A stretch of DNA of 10,944 nucleotides from Chloroflexota bacterium (GCA_005889515.1 VBHE01000166.1:1-10944); one strand, 5' to 3'; positions 1-5,950 are shown, counted from the stretch's first letter. Made by a program: numbers and translations. The notes: generated by a model not told the origin, from the sequence alone.

Positions 1-10
1 AGGTCGAGGG

Positions 11-979
11 GTGCCCACGCACTCCGCTGTCGGGCCCGGGCGGATCGGAAGCCTCGGTACCCCGCGGCGGCGCCGTGCCGTGATCGTGGCGACGCTCGCC
101 CTGGTCATGGCCGGCGCCGGGCTCGCGGCCGTCGCCGGGCCCGGGCTCGCGATGCGCCCGGTGAGCTCCGGGGAGCGTTCCAGCTCCTCCCCCGGCGCCG
201 AGTCCTCGCCGCCCTCGAGCGCGGCCGCGATCGCAGTTGCGCTCGCCACCGCAGAGGCGATGCCCGGCGCCACCCCGCCCGCGGACCTGACCGCGGACCC
301 GACCGCCTCGCCGACCCCCGGAGGCCACGCGCCCACCCCCACCGCGCCGGCGCGGCCGGTGCCCTGCAACGCGGCGGCGACCGCGGACGCCGTGCGTCCC
401 TGCCCGCCGGCGCCCTGCCGTGAGGCCGCGACCGGGAGCCCGACCGGGGCGATGGCGCCCGACCCGTGCCCGCCCCCGCCCCCGCCCTGCATGGAGCCGA
501 TGGCGTCCCCGTCGACGCCGGCGCAGCCGGTCCGCGACTGCCCGCCTCCCCCCTGCCGCTGGACGATGGCCGGAACCGACTCGGTGATGGCCGGCCCCTG
601 CCCGCCGCCCTGCACCGCCTCGGCGGTCGCGCCCTCCTCCACGTCCCCCGCGCCGAGCTACATCCGCGCCTGCCCGCCGTGGCCGGGCATGGTGATGCTC
701 AGCGAGCGTGACTCCGGCCGCACCGTCACCGTCCACGCCGGCACCCGGATCCTGGTCCGCCTCTCCGGCGGCGGGGTCTGGACCGAGCCGGTGACCTCCG
801 ACGGCACGGTGGTGATGCGGGTCTCGTCCACGCGCGACGCCCAGGGCGACGCCTCGGGCGATTTCCGCGCCGCTCACGGCGGGAACGCCAACCTCACCGC
901 CACCGACAGCCCGCACTGCGCACCCCAGTGCAAGGTGATGTCGCGGCTGTGGGTGGTCCACATCGTCGTCGTCGCCTAG
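11..979 (+). CDS. Membrane-anchored or secreted protein with Cys-bracketed polyproline stalk and C-terminal beta-type domain
   Basis: I do not recognise a named family for the whole protein (322 residues from a GTG at 11). Residues about 1-22 are basic (RRRR at 19-22). Residues 23-46 form a hydrophobic signal anchor or signal peptide. Residues 47-118 are Pro/Ala/Ser/Thr-rich. Residues 119-226 carry cysteine-bracketed proline units (CPPAPC, CPPPPPPC, CPPPPC, CPPPC, then CPPWPG) at roughly 20-24 residue spacing. The C-terminal domain, about 226-322, has the pattern LSERDSGRTVTVHAG...VWTEP...DFRAAHGGNA and ends with a C-x3-C pair (C303, C307). It is plainly paralogous to the C-terminal domain of the 1617-2522 protein. 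It loosely recalls chagasin/I42-like beta folds but lacks the NPTTGYxW signature. The frame is open to the left edge, so the true start may lie outside the window. A sensor, adhesin or wall-spanning role is inference only. Confidence 0.72.
   Translation: MPTHSAVGPGRIGSLGTPRRRRAVIVATLALVMAGAGLAAVAGPGLAMRPVSSGERSSSSPGAESSPPSSAAAIAVALATAEAMPGATPPADLTADPTASPTPGGHAPTPTAPARPVPCNAAATADAVRPCPPAPCREAATGSPTGAMAPDPCPPPPPPCMEPMASPSTPAQPVRDCPPPPCRWTMAGTDSVMAGPCPPPCTASAVAPSSTSPAPSYIRACPPWPGMVMLSERDSGRTVTVHAGTRILVRLSGGGVWTEPVTSDGTVVMRVSSTRDAQGDASGDFRAAHGGNANLTATDSPHCAPQCKVMSRLWVVHIVVVA
365..688 (+). repeat. Degenerate tandem repeat coding for Cys-bracketed polyproline units
   Basis: Within the 11-979 protein, units beginning at C131, C153, C177, C197 and C221 each start with CPP and, apart from the last, close with a second Cys after 2-6 prolines or alanines. 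They are followed by about 14-18 Ala/Ser/Thr/Met-rich residues. Spacings between unit starts are 22, 24, 20 and 24 residues. The last unit (CPPWPG) has lost its closing Cys and leads into the folded domain. The repeat is visible at protein level; DNA identity between units is only moderate. Confidence 0.6.
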
Positions 980-997
980 GGAGCCAGCGGAGGATCA

Positions 998-1023
998 CGC
1001 CGGGATCCCCCCCTATCCCGGCG
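998..1023 (+). terminator. Perfect 9-bp hairpin after the 11-979 gene
   Basis: CGCCGGGAT (998-1006) pairs perfectly with ATCCCGGCG (1015-1023) around an 8-base C-rich loop. It begins 19 bases after the stop codon of the first gene. There is no T-tract, so classic intrinsic termination is uncertain. It may instead act with the second hairpin just downstream as an RNA-stabilising or attenuating structure. Confidence 0.5.
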
Positions 1024-1028
1024 CCCAC

Positions 1029-1070
1029 GGCCCCCGGCTGCGCTCCCTCGTGGAGCGCAGTACGGGGGCC
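1029..1070 (+). terminator. Long two-segment hairpin upstream of the sigma factor
   Basis: GGCCCCC (1029-1035) pairs with GGGGGCC (1064-1070). Inside it, CTGCGCTCC (1038-1046) pairs with GGAGCGCAG (1052-1060) around a CTCGT loop, leaving a small GG/TAC internal loop. All 16 base pairs are Watson-Crick. It lies about 40 bases before the likely sigma factor start and 50 after the previous stop. No T-tract follows. It could terminate the upstream gene, or be a leader structure that tunes expression of the sigma factor. Confidence 0.55.
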
Positions 1071-1107
1071 CCTCAGCCGTTAGCACCTTGTGGCGCGTGT
1101 ACGAGAC

Positions 1108-1620
1108 ATGTCGATCAGCGCGGCCGTCGCCGGCATGACCGCCGGGACCGCCGAGGTCACCTTCGAGGCGGTGTTCGCCGATAGCTACCACCGGGTCGTC
1201 GGCCTGGTGGCCGCCGTCACCGGCGACGAGGGACGCGCCGAGGACGCCGCCCAGGAGGCCTTCGCCCGCGCCTACCAGCGATGGGGACGGGTGGGGCGCC
1301 TCGACCGCCCCGACCTGTGGGTGGCCAGGGTGGCGAGCCGCATCGCCATCGACCAGTGGCGCCGGCGCCGGCGGGAGACCGGTCTCGGCGGCGCCGACCG
1401 GGTGCACGTCCCCGACGACGTGCAGCGCCTCTGGGTCCGCTGGCAGCTCGAGCGCCTCTCGCCGATGCAGCGGGCGTCGATCCTGCTCCACTGCTGGGAG
1501 GGACGGCCGGTCGCCGAGGTCGCCACCCTGCTCGGCCGCTCCCAGGCCACGGTCCGGACCCACCTGCTCATCGGCCGGCGCCGCTTCCGCGGGTTCGTGC
1601 ACGAGGAGGAGTCGAGATGA
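1108..1620 (+). CDS. ECF-type RNA polymerase sigma factor (sigma-70 family)
   Basis: This is a group IV (ECF) sigma factor that would direct RNA polymerase to a small regulon. From ATG 1108 it is 170 residues, normal for the family. Region 2 covers about 18-86: VTFEAVFADSYHRVVGL, then the core-binding stretch AEDAAQEAFARAYQRW, then RPDLWVARVASRIAIDQWRRRRR. Region 4 covers about 106-163, with LSPMQRASILLHCWEG and the helix-turn-helix VAEVATLLGRSQATVRTHLLIGRRRFR. There is no SnoaL or other C-terminal extension. The start is not certain: GTG 1090 and ATG 1135 are in frame and none has a clear Shine-Dalgarno. The stop overlaps the start of the next gene by four bases (ATGA, 1617-1620), the usual arrangement for a sigma factor and its membrane regulator. 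The target promoter is unknown. Confidence 0.9.
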   Translation: MSISAAVAGMTAGTAEVTFEAVFADSYHRVVGLVAAVTGDEGRAEDAAQEAFARAYQRWGRVGRLDRPDLWVARVASRIAIDQWRRRRRETGLGGADRVHVPDDVQRLWVRWQLERLSPMQRASILLHCWEGRPVAEVATLLGRSQATVRTHLLIGRRRFRGFVHEEESR

Positions 1621-2522
1621 CCGGTCCCGAGCTCGACCACGAGCTGGAGACGCTCGGGCGACGGCTGTCGCCGCGCGTCGGGGGCGCCCATGACGCCGTC
1701 GTCACCCGCGCCACCCTGGGGGCGAGCGGGCGCCGCCCCCGGACGGCCCCGCCGCGGCCCGGCCGCCTCGGCGGGGCCGTCCTCACCCTCGCCTTCGCCG
1801 CCGCCTTCGCCGCCCTGCTCGCCGTGGGGGTCGCCAACCGGCCGGCGGGCTCCTCCCCGTCTGCGCCCAACAGCGGGCCGGCGGTGGCGCTGGCGACGGG
1901 AGCGCCGGGGGCGTCCGGCGCCCCGGCGACGCAGGACACGACGCTCCGTCCGCTGCCCGCGTCCGCCCTCCCTCGGGTGGTGGTGCCGCCGCCGCCGGTG
2001 GCCACCGGCGCCCCGCCGGCCTCGGTGGGCGGCCCGGTCGCCCCGCCCGCCCGGACCGCCCCGCCGCCCGCGCCCACGGTCATCGCGACCGCGCCGCCGT
2101 CGGACGGGCCCGAGCCCTCGTGGACGGCGACGCCGACCGAGGGCCCCGGGCCGCAGCCGTCGCCGGCGCCGCCCCCCTCGTCCCGCTGGACCTCCGGGCA
2201 CGCCCCGACGCGGATCGTGCTCACCGAGCAGGACAACGGCCGGACGATCACCGTGCACCGCGGCGACGTCATCGAGGTCGACCTCTCCGCGCCGCAGAAC
2301 GCGATGCGCTGGACCGAGCCGCAGAGTACCGACGAGACCGTGGCGCGGCGTTCCTCCGGGGCGGCCCGGAGCGACGGCAGCGCCGATGCGGTGTTCGGCG
2401 CGGCGCAGGACGGCAACGCCGGGATCCTCGCGAGCCGGATGCCCGCGTGCTACTTCTCGACCCCACGCTGCCTGCCGCCGCAGCGCATCGACTTCCAGGT
2501 GACCATCGTCGTCACCGGGTGA
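1617..2522 (+). CDS. Single-pass membrane protein, putative regulator (anti-sigma position) of the ECF sigma factor
   Basis: This 301-residue protein starts in the ATGA overlap with the sigma gene, implying translational coupling. Residues 1-50 are a short, charged, presumably cytoplasmic segment (MTGPELDHELETLGRRLSPR...). Residues 52-73 are one transmembrane helix. Residues 75-195 are a Pro/Ala/Thr-rich stalk. Residues about 198-301 form an extracytoplasmic domain: RIVLTEQDNGRTITVHRGDVIEVDLS, WTEPQSTDE, DGSADAVFGAAQDGNAG, C278 and C285, FQVTIVV. It shares order and motifs with the C-terminal domain of the 11-979 protein. Gene position and topology suggest an anti-sigma factor, but the HxxxCxxC zinc motif of ZAS anti-sigma factors is absent and the cytoplasmic part is unusually short. 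Function is inferred from context alone. Confidence 0.82.
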   Translation: MTGPELDHELETLGRRLSPRVGGAHDAVVTRATLGASGRRPRTAPPRPGRLGGAVLTLAFAAAFAALLAVGVANRPAGSSPSAPNSGPAVALATGAPGASGAPATQDTTLRPLPASALPRVVVPPPPVATGAPPASVGGPVAPPARTAPPPAPTVIATAPPSDGPEPSWTATPTEGPGPQPSPAPPPSSRWTSGHAPTRIVLTEQDNGRTITVHRGDVIEVDLSAPQNAMRWTEPQSTDETVARRSSGAARSDGSADAVFGAAQDGNAGILASRMPACYFSTPRCLPPQRIDFQVTIVVTG

Positions 2523-2631
2523 AGGCGCCCCGGGGGGCCGGAATATGTTTCGTGATTTCCGAACTCTTACGGCCGTCTTACCAATTCCGGGGGTATCCTG
2601 GGAACTGTCGTACCGAACTGCATTTCGTCAA

Positions 2632-2637
2632 AGAGGG
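2632..2637 (+). promoter_or_regulatory. Ribosome binding site AGAGGG deciding the start at 2641
   Basis: AGAGGG lies 3 bases (GAGG 4 bases) before ATG 2641 in a locally AT-richer leader. It favours this start over the in-frame upstream ATG at 2545, whose extra residues look like translated leader. A -10-like TATCCT (2594-2599) lies 41 bases upstream of the ATG, but I see no convincing -35 partner. Confidence 0.55.
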
Positions 2638-2640
2638 ACC

Positions 2641-2973
2641 ATGCTCCTGGACATCACCCCGAGGCAGCCGGCCGCTCCCTCGACCCCGTCGCTCTTCACC
2701 AACCATGGCCTGGTGCTCCTCTATATCGCGTCGCAGCCAGGCGCCCGTGAGCGGGACATCGCCGCCGTCGTGGGGATCACCGAGCGCTCCGCCCAGCGGA
2801 TCGTCGGCGACCTCGTCAACTCCGGATTCATCGCCCGCCGGCGCAGTGGCCGTCGGAACGTCTACGAGGTCCACCTCGACGCGCCGCTCTCCGACCCGGT
2901 CTGGACCGGACTTCGGGTGCGGGACCTGCTCGACCTGGTCGCCAGCTCGCAGAGCGAGCGGCGGCCCGCCTGA
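2641..2973 (+). CDS. Small winged-helix (MarR/ArsR-like) transcriptional regulator
   Basis: This 110-residue protein is probably a DNA-binding regulator acting as a dimer. After an N-terminal tail, residues about 20-75 give a clear winged helix: FTNHGLVLLYIASQPGARERDIAAVVGITERSAQRIVGDLVNSGFIARRRSGRRNVYEV. The recognition helix is ITERSAQRIVGDLVNSGFI and the wing is RRRSGRRNVYEV. A short C-terminal helix (VRDLLDLVAS) could mediate dimerisation. No ligand-binding domain or metal-site cysteines are present. The start at 2641 follows a good ribosome binding site. The leader 2523-2640 is noticeably more AT-rich than its surroundings, consistent with its own promoter. Small proteins of this layout are common in actinobacteria, but its target and inducer cannot be told from the sequence. 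Confidence 0.82.
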   Translation: MLLDITPRQPAAPSTPSLFTNHGLVLLYIASQPGARERDIAAVVGITERSAQRIVGDLVNSGFIARRRSGRRNVYEVHLDAPLSDPVWTGLRVRDLLDLVASSQSERRPA

Positions 2974-2989
2974 CGCCCCGGCAGGGGTC

Positions 2990-3016
2990 GGCCGTCACCG
3001 GCAGGCGGTGATGGCC
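2990..3016 (+). terminator. Hairpin downstream of the winged-helix gene
   Basis: GGCCGTCACC (2990-2999) pairs with GGTGATGGCC (3007-3016) as a 10-bp stem containing one G-U pair on the + strand, with a 7-base loop. It begins 16 bases after the stop at 2973. No T-tract follows. It is a plausible terminator for the winged-helix gene. Confidence 0.45.
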
Positions 3017-3058
3017 CTGGGGGATGTAGAGAGCGGCGGGGCATAGACACCACAACGC

Positions 3059-3108
3059 GCGCCTCCGGACGGCGGCTCGGATCCGAGCACACGCCGTCCA
3101 GGAGGCGC
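3059..3108. terminator. Compound hairpin between convergent genes, probably a bidirectional terminator
   Basis: GCGCCTCCGGACGGCG (3059-3074) pairs with 3092-3108, a perfect 16-bp stem apart from one unpaired A at 3100. The 17-base loop holds a perfect 14-base palindrome, GCTCGGATCCGAGC (3075-3088), which can form its own small stem. It lies between the stop of the + strand regulator and the stop of the minus strand MDMPI-like gene. There, a symmetric structure could end transcription from both sides. Confidence 0.55.
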
Positions 3109-3127
3109 CCGTCGTCAACCGGCCGGA

Positions 3128-3880
3128 TCAGATCCGTGCGGTCGCCGTCCAGCGGCGCAGCACCTCCGGATCGCCGAGCAGCTCGGCGTCCCCGGCGCCG
3201 GGAGCGACGCGCCCGTAGAGGACGAGAAGGAGCTCGGACGCGGGTCCGCGCAGCGCCGCCTCGCCCTTGGCGTGCTCCCGGGTCACCTCCACGTCGCCGC
3301 CGGCGAAGCGCAGCACCCACTCCCCCGGGGCGTCGGTGGCGTGGACGTGGAGGCGCTCGCCGTCGCCACCGAAGCGCCACGGCTCGGCGCCGAGGAGCGG
3401 CTCACGCCGGGCCGCGAGGAAGACCTCGAAGAGCTCGTCGATGCCGTCGACGGCGAGCTCGGGGGCGATCGGCTCACCTCCGCCGGCCGCCGACTCGAGG
3501 TCCCAGCGGTGCACCGCGGTCTCGAGCGCCATCCGCCGGGCCCAGAAGCTCATCGTGCGCGGTCCCGTCCACGTCCACACCGGGGCCTGCGGGTCGGCGC
3601 CCTCGAGCGCGGCGACGAGCGCGCGGTGCCCCTCGGCGAGCCAGCCCGCCCGCTCCGCCGGCGGGGGCGGCTCGACCCCCCACAGCTCGCGCGGCGGGTC
3701 CATCAGGCGGTCCCGCACGATCGTGCCGACCCGGTGGTGGATCGCCGCCAGGTGCCCGCAGAGGTCGGCCACCGTCCAGCCCGGGCAGCCGGGGACCGGG
3801 GCGTCGATGCCGTCGGTGGCGGCGACCACGGCGGCGGCGCCGTCGCGGCGCAGGGCTGCGACGTGGGACGGGTGGTCCAT
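3128..3880 (-). CDS. Maleylpyruvate isomerase family (MDMPI/DinB-like) mycothiol-dependent enzyme
   Basis: This 250-residue protein is of the usual length for the superfamily. Its N-terminal four-helix DinB/MDMPI domain covers about 1-150, with the opening pattern GCPGWTVADLCGHLAAIHHR (30s to 50). H43 and H48 or H49, together with E120 and H124 in RRMALETAVHRWD, are the expected metal-site positions. The C-terminal alpha/beta domain (about 155-250) ends in LLLVLYGRV, a common pattern in this family. Members are soluble and are thought to use mycothiol or a divalent metal in thiol transfer or isomerisation, but most remain uncharacterised. This one should not be named maleylpyruvate isomerase: no gentisate genes are nearby. 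The ATG lies only 36 bases beyond the T-run of the terminator at 3917-3960, so its promoter must overlap that region or it relies on read-through. No clear Shine-Dalgarno is seen. Confidence 0.85.
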   Translation of the reverse strand: MDHPSHVAALRRDGAAAVVAATDGIDAPVPGCPGWTVADLCGHLAAIHHRVGTIVRDRLMDPPRELWGVEPPPPAERAGWLAEGHRALVAALEGADPQAPVWTWTGPRTMSFWARRMALETAVHRWDLESAAGGGEPIAPELAVDGIDELFEVFLAARREPLLGAEPWRFGGDGERLHVHATDAPGEWVLRFAGGDVEVTREHAKGEAALRGPASELLLVLYGRVAPGAGDAELLGDPEVLRRWTATARI

Positions 3881-3916
3881 GGGCGGGACCGATTCTGACT
3901 CGCGCCTCGACCCCTG

Positions 3917-3960
3917 AAAAGCCCGAAAGGCGGGGCCGCTCCAGCGGCCCCGCCTTCGGG
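3917..3960 (-). terminator. Intrinsic terminator of the surface protein gene (minus strand)
   Basis: AAGGCGGGGCCGCT (3927-3940) and AGCGGCCCCGCCTT (3943-3956) form a perfect 14-bp stem. CCCG/CGGG extends it (3922-3925 with 3957-3960), with one extra A at 3926. Read on the minus strand the hairpin is followed by TTTT (3920-3917), the classic intrinsic terminator layout. It starts 20 bases after the stop codon at 3980-3982. The apparent loop is only CC, so the top base pairs probably open. Confidence 0.88.
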
Positions 3961-3979
3961 AACAGGTTGTGAGTCGGTG

Positions 3980-5164
3980 CTAGACGCTGTCGGAGCGGCG
4001 GCGCCGCGCCGTGGCGGCGAGGACGCTCATGCCGCCCGCGACCAGGGCGAACCCGCCGAGGCCGAGGCCGAGGCCGGTGGTCGGGGTCGGGGCGCTGGTG
4101 TCCGCGGTGGTCGGGATGTGAGCCGCGCCGCTCGCGGGCTGGTGCGGGGCCGCCGCGCTCGAGCCGCCACCATTGCCGGTGCCGGTGGAGGCGGTGGAGG
4201 CCGCGGGGCCACCCGAGGCGGTCATGACGCCGGCCGCCTGGCCCGCGTTGCCGAGCAGGTCGGTGATGGTGCCGATCGCGGTCGAGGCCTGGCCGCCGTC
4301 CGCGCCGGACTGGAGGAGGTTGATGGTGCCGACGCCGGGGATCGTGATCGGCAGGCCGCCGCTGTTGCCGTGCGAGGCGAGCAGCTGCTGGCCGTTGATC
4401 GAGGCGACGTAGGCGGTCTGGGTGCCGTCGGCGGCGACGTCGGTGTGGAGCAGGATCAGCGCGACGGCGCCGTTGAGGAGCGAGATGTCGGCGCCGTTGT
4501 TGGCGGCGTCACCGCTCGCCGAGCTGCCGCCGGAGGCAGCGTGGCTCAGCGACTCGATCAGGGCGATGGTCGCGATCTGGCCGTTGCCGAGGTTGAGGTC
4601 GGTGAGCGCGCTGCGCGAGGTCGCGTCCGACCCGTTGGAGCCCGCCCGGGCGGCGTTCATCCAGTCGGCGATCGCCAGGCCGAGGACGCCGTTGGCGGGC
4701 AGCGCGAGGAGGCTGCCGCTGTTGGCGCCGTTGCTCGAGGTCGAGCCGGCGGAGAGGTCGTCGCCGAGCACCCGGAGCGCGTGGGCGCCGGACTGCGACG
4801 AGGAGGGACCCGCGGCCGCCGAGGTGCAGCTCACACAGGTGTCGATGATGCCGAGGTTCAGCCCGTTGGCGGCCGCGTGGCTCACCGGGGCGCCGGCGGG
4901 GGCGGGGCCGCTCGCCGACGGGGCGCCGCCGAGGGCGGGCAGCTGGACACCGGCGCCGCCGAGGAGGCTGTTGACCGTGCCGGTGACGGTGCTCAGCGGC
5001 GAGGTGACCGAGCCGAGGTTCAGCCCGTTGATGAGCGGGAGCTGAAGCGAGGGAAGCTGCACCGGAAGGGCGGCAGCCGACGCGGTTGCTGCCCCGGTGC
5101 CGAGTCCGATGGCCCCGGCGATGGCCAGCGGAGCCGCGGTGGTGAGTGCACGCCTGATCTTCAT
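3980..5164 (-). CDS. Secreted surface protein with C-terminal membrane anchor (non-LPXTG)
   Basis: From ATG 5164 this is 394 residues. The start is chosen because MKIRRALTTAAPLAIAGAIG begins a textbook signal peptide with a cleavage site after ASA (residue 30); upstream in-frame codons look like leader. The mature part is rich in Ala, Gly, Ser and Leu. It repeats the phrase NGLNLG (46-51, 100-105), with a related DLNLGNG at 189-195, and holds one CVSC pair (110-113). Its N-terminal third, with LPSLQLPLINGL and VTGTVNSLLGG, looks like actinobacterial surface or coat-type proteins. A Gly/Ser/Thr/Pro spacer (about 315-362) leads to TPTTG, a hydrophobic segment (365-386) and an RRRR tail (387-390). 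This is the layout of sortase substrates without a proper LPXTG. Structural or adhesive function is a guess. A strong terminator lies downstream. Confidence 0.82.
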   Translation of the reverse strand: MKIRRALTTAAPLAIAGAIGLGTGAATASAAALPVQLPSLQLPLINGLNLGSVTSPLSTVTGTVNSLLGGAGVQLPALGGAPSASGPAPAGAPVSHAAANGLNLGIIDTCVSCTSAAAGPSSSQSGAHALRVLGDDLSAGSTSSNGANSGSLLALPANGVLGLAIADWMNAARAGSNGSDATSRSALTDLNLGNGQIATIALIESLSHAASGGSSASGDAANNGADISLLNGAVALILLHTDVAADGTQTAYVASINGQQLLASHGNSGGLPITIPGVGTINLLQSGADGGQASTAIGTITDLLGNAGQAAGVMTASGGPAASTASTGTGNGGGSSAAAPHQPASGAAHIPTTADTSAPTPTTGLGLGLGGFALVAGGMSVLAATARRRRSDSV

Positions 5165-5365
5165 GATGGACCCCAACCCTCTGCGAGTGACAAGGTGGTG
5201 CAAGCGGTGAGGCCTGAGAGGATTGACCCGTTTCACCGTGCAGGAGGGTAACGACGCCGGACGCCGGGTTCTTGTGGTCGTCCATCACTGGACCGCGCGT
5301 GTCGAGTACGATCGCGGCAGACCCTCCACACCGTCACAGCACACGTCGTCGCAGGAGCCACCGCC
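5165..5365. promoter_or_regulatory. Divergent intergenic region (201 bp)
   Basis: This stretch separates the minus strand surface protein gene from the plus strand HTH/coiled-coil gene and must hold both promoters. I see TACGAT (5307-5312) as a possible -10 for the rightward gene, but no matching -35. A TTGACC (5223-5228) on the plus strand has no well-spaced -10. No strong hairpin or obvious riboswitch is visible. Confidence 0.3.
5353..5357 (+). promoter_or_regulatory. Ribosome binding site AGGAG for the HTH/coiled-coil gene
   Basis: AGGAG sits 8 bases before ATG 5366, an ideal Shine-Dalgarno arrangement that fixes this start. Confidence 0.65.
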
Positions 5366-5911
5366 ATGGCACTCGTCAGCGTCTCCCAGGCCGCCGCCAT
5401 CCTCGGGGTCAGCGATGACACCGTCCGCAGCCGGGTCGAGAGCGGCGAGCTGCTCTCCCTGCGCGACGAGGTGGGGTGCCTGCTCATCGACCTCCCCGAC
5501 GACGTCGCCGACGCCCGCGCGGTGCTCAGCTCACCGCGCGCGCAGGTCGAGCAGCGGCCGAGCTTCGTGGTCGAGACCGTCCACCTGCGCAATCTCCTCG
5601 AGGAGCGCGAGGCGCGGGTCGCCGACCTCGAGGCGGCGGTCGAGTCGCTGAGCGCCGAGCTGCTCCACCAGCGCGAGGCGGGCGGTCAGTCCTCGGTGCG
5701 CGAGCGCGAGCTGATCCGCGCGCTGCAGCAGGGGCAGCTGCTCCACGCCCAGGCGCTCGGGCTGCCGGTGCGCACCATCGACGGCCGGCTCAGCATGGCC
5801 GCCCCCGCCCCCCCGGCGGTCGGGGAGGCGGGAGACGGCGCCCCTGCGCCCGCATCGCCACCGTGGTGGCGCCGGCGCCGCGGCCGTCCGATCCGCGCCG
5901 TCAGGGCTTGA
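5366..5911 (+). CDS. Excisionase/MerR-type HTH protein with coiled coil and basic C-terminal tail
   Basis: This 181-residue protein opens with a short helix-turn-helix of the excisionase/MerR-like type (about 4-42): SVSQAAAILGVSDDTVRSRVESGELLSL, then a wing-like strand ending CLLIDLP. Residues about 70-130 are strongly helical and heptad-like (LRNLLEEREARVADLEAAVESLSAELLHQRE ... ERELIRALQQGQLLHAQALG), probably a dimerising coiled coil. The tail is Pro/Ala-rich and ends WWRRRRGRPIRAVR, very basic and possibly binding nucleic acid or membrane. It resembles small actinobacterial HTH proteins with a coiled coil rather than true phage excisionases, and no integrase or attachment site is nearby. 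The AGGAG site 8 bases upstream supports the start. It converges on the next gene with a 39-base gap. Target DNA is unknown. Confidence 0.8.
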   Translation: MALVSVSQAAAILGVSDDTVRSRVESGELLSLRDEVGCLLIDLPDDVADARAVLSSPRAQVEQRPSFVVETVHLRNLLEEREARVADLEAAVESLSAELLHQREAGGQSSVRERELIRALQQGQLLHAQALGLPVRTIDGRLSMAAPAPPAVGEAGDGAPAPASPPWWRRRRGRPIRAVRA

Positions 5912-5950
5912 CGCGGACCAGGCTGCAGGCGCCCGGGCGGGTCGCAGGTC

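Noticed and set aside
1281..1616. Start of the membrane protein far inside the sigma gene
   Set aside because: That stretch is an out-of-frame read of the sigma coding region. ATG 1617 overlaps the sigma stop and begins a normal short cytoplasmic segment before the transmembrane helix.
3128..3880. MDMPI-like gene as a gentisate-pathway partner of a salicylyl-CoA 5-hydroxylase
   Set aside because: The superfamily is large and mostly not maleylpyruvate isomerase. The gene is 2.8 kb from the operon, with three unrelated genes and a strong terminator between, and there is no gentisate dioxygenase.
5366..5530. Phage excisionase
   Set aside because: The HTH is excisionase-like, but there is no integrase, attachment site or phage gene nearby, and the coiled coil and tail are not typical.
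5927..5942. CGCCCGGGCG palindrome between the convergent genes at 5911/5951 as a terminator
   Set aside because: It is a 10-base palindrome with no loop and no T-tract; such words are frequent by chance at this GC content.
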